DNA of 26,423 nucleotides from a virus: positions 1 to 26,423 of IMG/VR virus record IMGVR_UViG_3300042291_000997. The stretch is one strand, 5' to 3'. Under the pieces are notes generated by a model, which was not told where the DNA came from, ran no database searches, and was given only the letters and a program-made list of their open reading frames with translations. Below, in pieces: positions 1 to 7,570 of the stretch (positions are counted from its first letter, which is position 1; each line of letters begins with the position of its first letter). A program made the translations under genes and the position numbers.

Positions 1-1
1 T

Positions 2-574
2 GTTTCATTACGTTCATTTTGTACAAACAATAATGCCGCTTATGTTGCTGTAGAGGAAACATACGGTGATGTTACTTATAATGGCCATGCTAAAAAAGAT
101 GAAGCTTATAGAAATAATATGACCAACTTTGGCATTATTATGGAAATTAAAGACATTGAAGATCCATTTAAATGGTCACGTGATGTAGTAAATAAGTTGC
201 AATCAAATGGCACCGGTTTATATTATAGCCCGTCTCGTGAACCATCTAATACATCAGAAAAAAATACAGTAAGTGCAACACCAATTAACCTAGATACTTT
301 AACTCATGTTGTTAAACCAGTTATGGAAGGCTATTTCCAATATATTGAAGATTTTATTAAGGATATGAAAAAAGTATTCCCAACATTAGGTGATGATTGG
401 GGAATTTATATACCTGAAGTAAAGTATTTATCACCAGAACCATTAGTTGATTATACTAATTTAGCATTAACTAAATATCCAAACGTACATTTCGTAGGAG
501 ATGCGTTAAGTGCTCGTGGTATTACTGTAAGTGGTGCGCATGGAATTTATGTTGCTGAATATTTATTATCATAA
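2..574 (+). CDS. FAD-dependent oxidoreductase-like protein, C-terminal part (5' end outside window)
   Basis: The frame is open from base 2 with no stop, so the gene begins before the window; the ATG at 119 is probably internal. About 190 residues are visible. The last 30 contain FVGDA, then GITVSGAHG and a hydrophobic helix ending AEYLLS. This resembles the C-terminal FAD-contacting segment of amine-oxidase or protoporphyrinogen-oxidase-type flavoproteins (Gly-Asp, then a Gly-rich turn, then a helix). The N-terminal dinucleotide-binding GxGxxG motif that would settle it lies outside the window. No substrate can be named. It is not a known T4 head gene, so it is probably an accessory metabolic gene. 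It is followed 13 bases later by the gene at 588, and its last codons contain an ATATTTATT box that may drive that gene. Family assignment is tentative. Confidence 0.5.
   Translation, partial: VSLRSFCTNNNAAYVAVEETYGDVTYNGHAKKDEAYRNNMTNFGIIMEIKDIEDPFKWSRDVVNKLQSNGTGLYYSPSREPSNTSEKNTVSATPINLDTLTHVVKPVMEGYFQYIEDFIKDMKKVFPTLGDDWGIYIPEVKYLSPEPLVDYTNLALTKYPNVHFVGDALSARGITVSGAHGIYVAEYLLS
559..567 (+). promoter_or_regulatory. ATATTTATT late-promoter-like box
   Basis: Copy 1 of the recurrent ATATTTAT box. It overlaps the final codons of the flavoprotein-like gene and ends 20 bases before the ATG at 588. It is the only copy I noticed lying wholly inside a coding region. Confidence 0.4.
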
Positions 575-587
575 TAACATATAAACT

Positions 588-1562
588 ATGAAAAGATCAC
601 AACTACGCGAAATTATCCGTGAAGCTATTAAAAATGAATTAGCAGAAAATCAACCTAAACCGGAGCAACCAAACACACCGGCACCTACCACCACACCTGA
701 ACCAGGTACTGAAGAAGAGGAGGAGAAAAAACGCCGTAAAATTGGTAGACCAGACGTTGAACCAAAACCGAAAGCGTTAAAGGAAGAAGAAATGCTAAAG
801 AAAATTGTAGATCGCTATAAATTAAAATCATCTGGAATGAATGAAGATTTAGATTTAGGACACGAAGATGATGAGCCACATATGCTTAGAGCTGATTTAT
901 ATCGTATTGCTAAATACGCTATTGAATTATATAAAATGCTTGAGCCATTTGATAAAATGGAAGGTGAAGTAGATCTTCCACAATGGTGGCAAGAAAAAAT
1001 CATCAAATCTAAATCAATGTTGGTTGCAGCTAAGCACTATCTTGATTTTGAATTGAAAGAACCATCTATTGATGCTTCATTAAATGGCGCAGCAATGAAT
1101 GAAGCTACTCCAGAACAAGAAAAATATAGACTTAAATCTGCTAAACCAACTCAATTTAAACAAGATATTGCAGCAGCTAAAAAAATGATTGATGCTGGAA
1201 AATCGGAAAAAGAAGTAGTGTCAAAATATAGTCAAGCAGTTTTTAATGCCGTGAATGCACAAAACATGGGTGAAGGTAAAAATAGAATATACTACCATGT
1301 ATTAGAAGATGGTGGTTATGGTAATATAGGATGGCAAGGATACTATAATACTGCAGAAGAAGCACAAAAACGAGCTGATAAATTATCTGATATGTTTCCT
1401 AACTCTAGTTTTTATGTTGAAGCTGGTAACAGTCCAAAAGAACCTGTTAATGTTACTGTTGAAGGTAAAAAGAGAGATATGAATAACGATAAAAAAATCG
1501 ATTCTGAAGATTATCTTTTAACAATTGATGCTGCTATTAAAAAATCAAAACTAAAAAAATAA
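588..1562 (+). CDS. Putative capsid-targeted protein with cleavable-type leader and C-terminal EF-hand-like loop
   Basis: A 324-residue protein of unknown function. Residues 1-20 form a basic amphipathic leader: LR at 6-7, IREAI at 10-14, and LAE at 18-20. Its spacing matches the leader of the protein at 3735. The (L/I)xE ending looks like a T4 prohead-protease site, so cleavage after E20 is plausible. Residues 21-65 are Pro/Glu/Lys-rich and probably disordered. Residues 230-285 form a compact region rich in Tyr and Gly (YYHVLEDGGYGNIGWQGYY). Residues 297-308 (D, N, D, I, D, D at positions 1, 3, 5, 8, 9 and 12 of the loop) match an EF-hand or dockerin-type calcium loop. The stop overlaps the next start by one base (TAATG), indicating translational coupling. 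An internal virion protein is the favoured role, but this is inference. Confidence 0.6.
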   Translation: MKRSQLREIIREAIKNELAENQPKPEQPNTPAPTTTPEPGTEEEEEKKRRKIGRPDVEPKPKALKEEEMLKKIVDRYKLKSSGMNEDLDLGHEDDEPHMLRADLYRIAKYAIELYKMLEPFDKMEGEVDLPQWWQEKIIKSKSMLVAAKHYLDFELKEPSIDASLNGAAMNEATPEQEKYRLKSAKPTQFKQDIAAAKKMIDAGKSEKEVVSKYSQAVFNAVNAQNMGEGKNRIYYHVLEDGGYGNIGWQGYYNTAEEAQKRADKLSDMFPNSSFYVEAGNSPKEPVNVTVEGKKRDMNNDKKIDSEDYLLTIDAAIKKSKLKK

Positions 1563-2575
1563 TGGCTAAATTATTAGAAGTAAAATACGAAGATATATTT
1601 TCACCTGAAACAATAGCTTCACTAAAAGGCAAATCAGGACAATCACTACGTGATATGTTAGGTAATAAAAACCTAATGAGCGCGTTAGGAGACACTCAAA
1701 AATTACTAGATAATGTAATTGAGGCTGAATCTGATTACCATATTGAATTACCTATGATTGCTGAGATCATGGCTAGAGAAGCATATCCTATTTTAGATTA
1801 TTCTAATATTAAGATTGATGCTAAGATAGTAGATAATCAAGCAGGATTAGAATTACCCTCTCCATCAGAAAATGAAGAACCAGTAGATGCTGCAGATGTA
1901 CCTATGGCTAGTAAACGCCGTATTATAAATGGTATTACTCAAGGAGCAGCTGTACGTGGTGCTTTTGCATTTTTATTATTTAAAGAACATTTAGATGATT
2001 TAAACCCAGCATTAGTAGAAAAATACAATGAAATGATGAAATTAGTATTTGGTATCTACGATGATGAAGATGCTATTGCTATGATGTTAGCTATGCTTGC
2101 TCAAGGGCAAAAACAAGGCGGCGGTTCATCAGAAATGACATACGATGTTGAAAATGAGCAGTTTGTTATTAAAGCAAGAGCGCTTTGTTTCCCAATGTTA
2201 TTACATGAAATCATTAAAGGATTATATGAAATCGTTGGTACAGAAGGCTTTGGTTTAGATAGTGAGAAAAATAAAGAAATCATTGATAAAGTAGATACAT
2301 TACAAAACGAACCAGAAGATTTTAGATATGGTAAGTTTATATATGATGCTATATCTAATCTATACAACGAAAGCGGTATAAATGATGCTCGTATTCGTGA
2401 AATATTCTTTACAGAAGTATATAAATTAGAGGATAATGAATTTTTCCCATTTATTGATAACGTCATTAATAATAAATTAACACCAGCTCAAAAGAAATGG
2501 GCAATCGATACAATGAAAGATATTGAATCTGATTTAGCTAAAGATGATACTGGATTGAAAGATTTGGGTGAGTAA
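1562..2575 (+). CDS. Conserved-looking hypothetical protein, mainly helical
   Basis: A 337-residue acidic soluble protein; I cannot assign a function. It has no signal peptide or clear membrane segment. Residues 115-190 contain a Gly/Ala-rich stretch (GITQGAAVRGAFAF) followed by long helices with a Met/Ala run (AIAMMLAMLAQGQ). The C-terminal third is rich in charged helices. It starts at an ATG overlapping the previous stop (TAATG), so it is translated as a pair with the leader-bearing protein at 588. That pairing suggests the two products act together, perhaps as virion or assembly proteins. No catalytic motif is visible. Confidence 0.6.
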   Translation: MAKLLEVKYEDIFSPETIASLKGKSGQSLRDMLGNKNLMSALGDTQKLLDNVIEAESDYHIELPMIAEIMAREAYPILDYSNIKIDAKIVDNQAGLELPSPSENEEPVDAADVPMASKRRIINGITQGAAVRGAFAFLLFKEHLDDLNPALVEKYNEMMKLVFGIYDDEDAIAMMLAMLAQGQKQGGGSSEMTYDVENEQFVIKARALCFPMLLHEIIKGLYEIVGTEGFGLDSEKNKEIIDKVDTLQNEPEDFRYGKFIYDAISNLYNESGINDARIREIFFTEVYKLEDNEFFPFIDNVINNKLTPAQKKWAIDTMKDIESDLAKDDTGLKDLGE

Positions 2576-2616
2576 AGAAAAGATATTAGATTCATAAAAA
2601 AGAATTAGATATCAAA

Positions 2617-2865
2617 ATGGGAAATACAAACAAAATCAAAACAGCAGACGGTACTATAGTATACTATATACACATAGATGGTACAAATAAAATGCATAAT
2701 TGGAATGGACCAGCTTATATACCACAAGGCAATATTAAGCTAGCAGAATATTATGTTTTTGGAATGAAACACAATCGTGAAGATTTTTTAAATATCAAGC
2801 GAGAAGCAAATGGATTACCTTGGTATAAAACGGCCATAGGGAAAACCGCAGGTGCAAGAGTATAA
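2617..2865 (+). CDS. Small hypothetical protein (82 aa)
   Basis: A small soluble protein of unknown function. The segment HNWNGPAYIPQGN followed by AEYYVFG resembles the 'DGPA ... YYxNG' repeat seen in many phage hypothetical proteins, in a single degenerate copy. It has no membrane segment or catalytic motif. It ends 6 bases before a hairpin terminator, so it is the last gene of the first transcription block. Confidence 0.55.
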   Translation: MGNTNKIKTADGTIVYYIHIDGTNKMHNWNGPAYIPQGNIKLAEYYVFGMKHNREDFLNIKREANGLPWYKTAIGKTAGARV

Positions 2866-2871
2866 AATAAG

Positions 2872-2894
2872 AGGGCTGTCAAGGCCCTTTTTTT
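2872..2894 (+). terminator. Rho-independent terminator
   Basis: AGGGC (2872-2876) pairs with GCCCT (2884-2888), extended by a T-G wobble pair, with a short loop and a run of seven T at 2888-2894. It lies between the stop at 2865 and the next start at 2905. Confidence 0.8.
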
Positions 2895-2904
2895 AATTTT
2901 AGTT

Positions 2905-3165
2905 ATGGCAAAAGAAGAAACCCTCCGTAAATTTACTAGAGTATACAAGCATAACGATGGTGTTATAGCTACTTGGACATATGATTTAGATAAAACAACT
3001 CATGGCCCTATAGAAGTTAATCTAGATTATCCTAAAGACTATAATTTTGAAGATGAAGTTAAAAAACGAATGGATCATCAAAATAAAATAGATAAAAAGT
3101 ACTTAAATCCAAATAATGGAAAGTACGTTGGATATGGCAGAGCAAAAGCATTAGGTTTAATTTAA
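2905..3165 (+). CDS. Small hypothetical protein (86 aa)
   Basis: A small charged protein with no recognised domain. The N-terminal half reads like a short beta-sheet (TRVYKHNDGVIATWTYDLD) and the C-terminal half is basic and Asn/Tyr/Gly-rich. It starts just after the terminator at 2872-2894, so it would need its own promoter, yet no ATATTTAT box lies between them; read-through or another promoter type is likely. It is followed 15 bases later by the P-loop protein. Confidence 0.5.
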   Translation: MAKEETLRKFTRVYKHNDGVIATWTYDLDKTTHGPIEVNLDYPKDYNFEDEVKKRMDHQNKIDKKYLNPNNGKYVGYGRAKALGLI

Positions 3166-3180
3166 AATAAAAATACAGTT

Positions 3181-3702
3181 ATGAAAATAGGATTATGCGG
3201 AACAGTTAGTGTAGGGAAAACTACATTAATTAAAGCACTAGCAGAATTAGAACAATTTAAAGATTATCATGTTGCTACTGAGCGTAGTAAGTATTTAAGG
3301 GATCAAGGAATATCATTAAATGATGATTCTACAGTTAAAGGACAATTTGTATTTGCTGCTGAACGTAGTTTAGAGCTAATGCGTGATGACTTATTAACAG
3401 ATAGAACAATTTATGATGTATCAGCATTTACAATTAGTGCTAAATCAATTAGTTGGAATGATAAAGCATTATTAGTTGAAGCGTTTTTAACGTTACGTCA
3501 TGAGTATGATTTAATTGTCTACATATCGCCTGAAGGCGTTGATATTGAAGATAATGGTGTACGTACAACAGACGCTGAATATCGTGGTAAGATTGATAAA
3601 GTGTTAGTTGATATGCTAAAACAATTTCCACCTAAAAAATTAATTACTGTTAAAGGTACTACAGAAGAACGTATCGAGGCTATCATTTCCCAATTGAATT
3701 AA
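3181..3702 (+). CDS. P-loop NTPase, AAA_28 / NadR-like kinase type
   Basis: A 173-residue protein with a clear Walker A at residues 7-15 (GTVSVGKTT) directly after the first beta-strand (MKIGLC). The layout is that of small NadR-like or AAA_28 kinases: P-loop, a glutamate and arginine after strand 2 (ATERSKYL), an aspartate-bearing strand (TDRTIYDVSAF), and a late hydrophobic strand (YDLIVYISP) followed by an Arg-containing lid-like segment. Family members phosphorylate nucleotides, nucleosides or related cofactors; the substrate here cannot be read from the sequence. A nucleotide-supply role is plausible but unproven. The length is normal for a stand-alone kinase domain. Confidence 0.7.
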   Translation: MKIGLCGTVSVGKTTLIKALAELEQFKDYHVATERSKYLRDQGISLNDDSTVKGQFVFAAERSLELMRDDLLTDRTIYDVSAFTISAKSISWNDKALLVEAFLTLRHEYDLIVYISPEGVDIEDNGVRTTDAEYRGKIDKVLVDMLKQFPPKKLITVKGTTEERIEAIISQLN

Positions 3703-3710
3703 TATTTATG
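3702..3710 (+). promoter_or_regulatory. ATATTTATG late-promoter-like box
   Basis: Copy 2 of the box. It overlaps the ATG at 3708, which argues that this ATG is not the used start. The ATG at 3735 lies 24 bases downstream, a spacing seen at several other copies. Confidence 0.5.
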
Positions 3711-3734
3711 GACACAAACATTAACGGAAATAAA

Positions 3735-4652
3735 ATGCAATCTAAACACTTACGTAGTTTAATACGTGAAGCCATAACTGAAGTATTAAGTGAAGCTACA
3801 CAAGAAACCACTATAGATTATAAGGACCCAAATACCCCGGATAAAATATTAAATATTGATCCAGCAGACACATCTACTATCAATAAATTAAAAACAAATT
3901 CTAAGGTAAGTAGTGTAACTGTAGGGACTAAAAAAATTAAAGAACTAGCACGTAAAGCTAAAGGATATATTCTAGTAGACCCAGAATTCGATACTACAGA
4001 ATACGTTAAACGCATTAGTGGAGTATCATTAGCTGATATTATTAATTTCTTTAAAGAAAACCCAGGTGCTGAAAAAACAGAAGTACAAGCTCAATTTGGG
4101 TTTGTTAGACCACAAATAGCTAATGCTATAGTAAATTCATTAGTGGATACTGGTATTTTAGCTAAAAATGAGATACCAGGTGAGGAAGGCGAACCAGCAG
4201 CAGAACCTAACTATAATATTGGTGCTGAGGATTTCTTCGTTGGAAGTCGATTAACTAATATTCCGACTCGTACTGTAGGTACTGATGAGGATGAAATGGA
4301 AGATATGGAACCAGTACTAGAACCAGAAATGGCAGCTCCAGTACAATCAAACATATCGGATGATGATTATGCGGCTTGGATGGATTATTCTAAATATGCT
4401 GAGCGTTTAGGGCGCACTAAAAGTGCGATTACCCAATATAAAAAACAAAGACAGAGCGGAGACGATCTTTCTAGCGAATCCAATGAGCTCGGGCGTTTAA
4501 TCGCCTTAAAAACGTCTTTAGAGCAACGTATTGCTAATATAGTTAACACTAATGAATACGTTAAAACTAGAGCAGAACAAGGCGAAGTAGAAAGCGAAGA
4601 CGAAATTAACGAAACCGTATTAAAACGCCTAAAAAAATTAGCAAATATCTAA
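3735..4652 (+). CDS. Putative capsid-targeted protein: N-terminal leader plus scaffold-like C-terminal peptide
   Basis: A 305-residue protein of unknown function. An ATG at 3708 would add nine residues, but I choose 3735. From there LR falls at residues 6-7, IREAI at 10-14 and LSE at 18-20, matching the leader of the protein at 588, and the 3708 ATG lies inside a promoter-like box. The LSE/A junction resembles a T4-type prohead-protease site. Residues 95-145 look like a winged-helix segment (SLADIINFFKENPG ... VRPQIANAIVNSLVDTGIL). A Glu/Met-rich linker follows, then a charged coiled-coil region. The last residues (VLKRLKKLANI) closely match the scaffold C-terminus (RMQKLANIIK). Both ends therefore point to the prohead interior. 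The role is inference. Confidence 0.6.
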   Translation: MQSKHLRSLIREAITEVLSEATQETTIDYKDPNTPDKILNIDPADTSTINKLKTNSKVSSVTVGTKKIKELARKAKGYILVDPEFDTTEYVKRISGVSLADIINFFKENPGAEKTEVQAQFGFVRPQIANAIVNSLVDTGILAKNEIPGEEGEPAAEPNYNIGAEDFFVGSRLTNIPTRTVGTDEDEMEDMEPVLEPEMAAPVQSNISDDDYAAWMDYSKYAERLGRTKSAITQYKKQRQSGDDLSSESNELGRLIALKTSLEQRIANIVNTNEYVKTRAEQGEVESEDEINETVLKRLKKLANI

Positions 4653-4653
4653 T

Positions 4654-5316
4654 ATGAATAAAATTGTTACATTTATAGTTGGCCTTATCATAGGAGCATT
4701 ACTATTATTTGGTTATACTGAATATTATGATTCACCGTTCAGCAGTGATTTTAAACAAAAAACCGATAGTTTAAATAAGGTTATTGATTCACTACACAAC
4801 AACATCGTTAAAGAAGACAGTGTTATTGATGTGTTAGTTAAAAAAGATTCAATTTTAGTTATTAAAGTAGAATATTATAAATCAGAACGCGACGTTGCTA
4901 AGGCTAAAGCTAAGGATTTAGCTAGTAAATTTAAAACAGCAAACGACGATGAATTAGCTAAATTCTATATAGAACGCTACGCACCAGAAAGTCCATTAGC
5001 AATATCTGTACCTAAAGAAGCATTAATAAATGCTGCACAAGATTTAATATTATGTGATGGTACTAAAACAGAATTAGCATTAGCGGATAGCGCTATTATA
5101 ACATTAAATGACAGGATTACTGGTAAAGATAGTGTTATTAGCTCTCAAAATAAAAAAGAAGCAAACTATAACAGCATTATATTAAATCAAGATTTAAAAT
5201 ATGGTTTATTAGAGAATGAATCTAAAAGTCAAATCAATAAATTAAAGAAGAAAATATTAATGTGGAAAACCACAACGGGATTAGTTGTGTTAGGTTCAAT
5301 TTTATTAATACTGTAA
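4654..5316 (+). CDS. Two-membrane-segment coiled-coil protein (spanin-like candidate)
   Basis: A 220-residue protein with a strongly hydrophobic segment at residues 4-21 (IVTFIVGLIIGALLLFGY) and a second at about 205-220 (TTGLVVLGSILLIL). Between them are about 180 mostly helical residues with heptad-like spacing, rich in Asp, Lys and Ser. The first segment has no lipobox cysteine. Anchoring at both ends with a coiled coil between recalls spanins or other envelope-lysis proteins, but classical Rz has only the N-terminal anchor and u-spanins begin as lipoproteins, so the match is imperfect. It starts one base after the previous stop. It could equally be a virion or host-membrane protein. Confidence 0.55.
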   Translation: MNKIVTFIVGLIIGALLLFGYTEYYDSPFSSDFKQKTDSLNKVIDSLHNNIVKEDSVIDVLVKKDSILVIKVEYYKSERDVAKAKAKDLASKFKTANDDELAKFYIERYAPESPLAISVPKEALINAAQDLILCDGTKTELALADSAIITLNDRITGKDSVISSQNKKEANYNSIILNQDLKYGLLENESKSQINKLKKKILMWKTTTGLVVLGSILLIL

Positions 5317-5325
5317 ATATTTATA
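5317..5325 (+). promoter_or_regulatory. ATATTTATA late-promoter-like box, 3 bases before ATG
   Basis: Copy 3 of the box, overlapping by none and starting just after the stop of the membrane protein. The sequence ATATTTATACAC runs straight into the ATG at 5329, which leaves almost no room for an untranslated leader. Confidence 0.65.
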
Positions 5326-5328
5326 CAC

Positions 5329-5868
5329 ATGAAAAAACAATTAAACGAAATCAAAAGAATGCAGCTATTAGCTGGGTTGTTAAAAGAAAATACTGATGGA
5401 TTAGATTTTGATAAATTAGATTTTGTTAATGAGCCGTTTGGTCTTGAAGATAATATTAGCTTTAGATGGAAAAGCCAACCAGCAAACCCAAAAAGCATAT
5501 TAACAGATACAGAAAGTGGTGAAGAATTTACTAAAGAAGAATTCTGGGAAACTGATATTAAGGGAAGTGGTTCAGGGAATATGCCGCCTGACTATGGTAG
5601 TCAAAATCCAGATGGTACTTGGACTTTTGATTTTGATGAAGTTGAAATTAGTGGATTTGTTGAGGGAGAAGATTTTGAATTTGAGGAAGATGAATTAGAA
5701 GACCACAATTATGATGCTGCGTTCTTATTTAATTTTTTTCAAAGCAAAGGTAATCGTTTTATGGATGAAATGCGTGAATATGATGCTGAAGAATTAATGA
5801 ATTCTTACCCAGGCTTATCAGAAGAAGAAGCAGAAGAATTAGAAGATATGTTACAAAATTTAATATAA
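5329..5868 (+). CDS. Acidic protein with RMQ-LA leader peptide
   Basis: A 179-residue, strongly acidic protein of unknown function. The first 20 residues are basic and helical, contain RMQLLAGLLKE and end LKE at 18-20, the same place where the leaders of the proteins at 588 and 3735 end with LxE. The remainder is rich in Asp and Glu (EDFEFEEDELED), with Glu runs near the C-terminus (SEEEAEELEDML). A cleaved leader plus an acidic body recalls T4 internal core proteins such as gp67, but I see no sequence match to any T4 protein. It has its own promoter-like box and ends before a hairpin terminator, so it can be expressed as a single-gene unit. Confidence 0.6.
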   Translation: MKKQLNEIKRMQLLAGLLKENTDGLDFDKLDFVNEPFGLEDNISFRWKSQPANPKSILTDTESGEEFTKEEFWETDIKGSGSGNMPPDYGSQNPDGTWTFDFDEVEISGFVEGEDFEFEEDELEDHNYDAAFLFNFFQSKGNRFMDEMREYDAEELMNSYPGLSEEEAEELEDMLQNLI

Positions 5869-5890
5869 TATAATTAAAAACACATACAAA

Positions 5891-5913
5891 AAGCCCGCAC
5901 TAGCGGGCTTTAC
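5891..5913 (+). terminator. Hairpin terminator with a short T tract
   Basis: AAGCCCGC (5891-5898) pairs with GCGGGCTT (5903-5910) around the loop ACTA. The T tract after it is short and interrupted. The A run before the stem could let it work on the other strand too. It separates the gene at 5329 from the terminase promoter-like box at 5923. Confidence 0.7.
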
Positions 5914-5922
5914 TTGTCTTAT

Positions 5923-5931
5923 ATATTTATA
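5923..5931 (+). promoter_or_regulatory. ATATTTATA late-promoter-like box for terminase
   Basis: Copy 4. It follows a terminator hairpin and precedes the terminase ATG (5947) by 15 bases. The terminator-then-box arrangement argues for a promoter acting rightward. Confidence 0.65.
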
Positions 5932-5946
5932 TACAACATATTATAT

Positions 5947-7539
5947 ATGAGCCAAGCAGAAATTAAAGAAATAATAAAGCAGGAATACATAAAATGCGCC
6001 ACGGATCCTATTCATTTTTTCCGTAAGTATTGTTATATAACCCATCCTGTAAAAGGTCGTGTACTATTCCACCTATATCCCTTCCAAGGAGACACATTAC
6101 AAGAAATTAGAAATAATCGTTTTACGATTATAAATAAATCACGTCAGTTAGGTATATCTACACTAGTAGCTGGATATTCATTATGGACAATGTTGTTCCA
6201 TAAAGATAAAACAGTGTTATGTATAGCAACTAAGCAAGAAACCGCTAAGGGCATGGTTGAAAAAGTACAGTTTATGTACAATAACCTACCAGGATGGTTA
6301 AAAGGCAATCAAAAACCAATATCAGATAATAAATTATCATTAAAGTTAGCTAATAACTCCCAAATCGTAGCAACATCAGCTGCTTCAGATGCTGGTAGAT
6401 CATACGCAGTATCTTTACTAGTAGTGGATGAGGCGGCCTTCATTGAAGGTATTGATAAAATTTATACAAGTATTAAACCTACCATCGCTACTGGTGGAGG
6501 TATTATAGCATTATCTTCACCAAATGGTGTAGGTAATTGGTTCCATAAAATGTATACTGAAGCTGAAGTAGGTAAAAATGACTTTAAAGCTATTAAATTA
6601 AAATGGGATCTACACCCAGATCGAGTATTTCCTATAGATGAAGGATGGGAACAACGTGAACGATTAAACATGTCACCACGTGAATTTGCCCAAGAGTATG
6701 ATTGTGACTTTTTAGGCTCAGGTAATACTGTAGTAGATAGTGAGATATTATCATTCTATGAGCAAACACATATTCAAGATCCTATAGAACGTCGTTTTAT
6801 GGGTGGTGATTTTTGGATTTGGCAATACCCAGACTATACTAAAAATTATATTATATGTGCTGACGTTGCTCGTGGTGATGGAAGTGACCACTCTGCGTTT
6901 CACGTAATTGATATTGAATCTTGTGAGCAAGTAGCAGAATACAAATCACAAATCAGTACACGTGAATATGGACACATGTTAGTGTCTGTAGCTAGTGAAT
7001 ACAATAACGCATTGTTAGTAGTAGAAAACGCTAATATTGGATGGGATGTAGTTAATACTATTATAGAGCGAGGATATTCTAATCTATATTATTCACCTAG
7101 ATCATATGGTGATATTAGTATGGAAAAATATCTTGCTAAAATGGAAAGTGAACAAACCGTTCCTGGATTTACTAACTCAACAAAGACAAGACCACTTGTC
7201 ATCTCAAAGATGGAGTCGTACATTAGAGAAAGAACGTTTACCTTTCACTCTAAGCGATTATTAGAAGAACTAAGAGTGTTTATTTGGCAAAATGGTAAAG
7301 CACAATCACAAAATGGTTATAATGACGATTTAGTATTGAGTCTAGGTATAGGATTATTCGTTAGAGATACAGCATTAAAATTTAGCGCTCAGGGTTTAGA
7401 TATGACACGAGCAGCAATAATGGGAATGAGTAATAATGCATACGATAATAAATACTCAGTACATTCTTCTAATTTTCAAAACCCATATAGAATGGATAAT
7501 GGAATTGGTGGAACAGAAAGCATTACCTGGTTGCTTTAA
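5947..7539 (+). CDS. terL: Terminase large subunit (gp17-like)
   Basis: The DNA-packaging motor: an ATPase that drives DNA into the prohead and a nuclease that cuts the concatemer. It has 530 residues (T4 gp17 has 610). Motifs in order: deviant Walker A at K64-T72 (KSRQLGIST, with the usual lysine before Ser/Thr replaced by Ile); Walker B VVDEAAF with D161 and E162; coupling motif SSPNG at 190-194; then the RNase-H-like nuclease with D306 in ICADVARGDGSDH, E360 in LLVVENA and D460/D461 in NDDLVLSL. I choose ATG 5947. A TTG at 5914 would add 11 residues but starts upstream of and reads through the promoter-like box. No small terminase gene is recognised next to it. In T4, sheath and tube genes follow; here the portal follows directly. 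Confidence 0.95.
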   Translation: MSQAEIKEIIKQEYIKCATDPIHFFRKYCYITHPVKGRVLFHLYPFQGDTLQEIRNNRFTIINKSRQLGISTLVAGYSLWTMLFHKDKTVLCIATKQETAKGMVEKVQFMYNNLPGWLKGNQKPISDNKLSLKLANNSQIVATSAASDAGRSYAVSLLVVDEAAFIEGIDKIYTSIKPTIATGGGIIALSSPNGVGNWFHKMYTEAEVGKNDFKAIKLKWDLHPDRVFPIDEGWEQRERLNMSPREFAQEYDCDFLGSGNTVVDSEILSFYEQTHIQDPIERRFMGGDFWIWQYPDYTKNYIICADVARGDGSDHSAFHVIDIESCEQVAEYKSQISTREYGHMLVSVASEYNNALLVVENANIGWDVVNTIIERGYSNLYYSPRSYGDISMEKYLAKMESEQTVPGFTNSTKTRPLVISKMESYIRERTFTFHSKRLLEELRVFIWQNGKAQSQNGYNDDLVLSLGIGLFVRDTALKFSAQGLDMTRAAIMGMSNNAYDNKYSVHSSNFQNPYRMDNGIGGTESITWLL

Positions 7540-7542
7540 ACA

Positions 7543-7551
7543 ATATTTATT
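7543..7551 (+). promoter_or_regulatory. ATATTTATT late-promoter-like box for portal gene
   Basis: Copy 5, three bases after the terminase stop and ending 19 bases before the portal ATG at 7571. Confidence 0.6.
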
Positions 7552-7570
7552 AACATATTAAACACAACAA

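Noticed and set aside
2582-2613. Imperfect inverted repeat between the genes at 1562 and 2617
   Set aside because: Only the outer bases pair (GATAT/ATATC and TTC/GAA); several mismatches and no T run, so probably chance in AT-rich DNA.
5914-5946. Upstream TTG start for the terminase
   Set aside because: It begins just after the terminator stem and would translate through the ATATTTATA box; ATG 5947 is the first ATG in frame.
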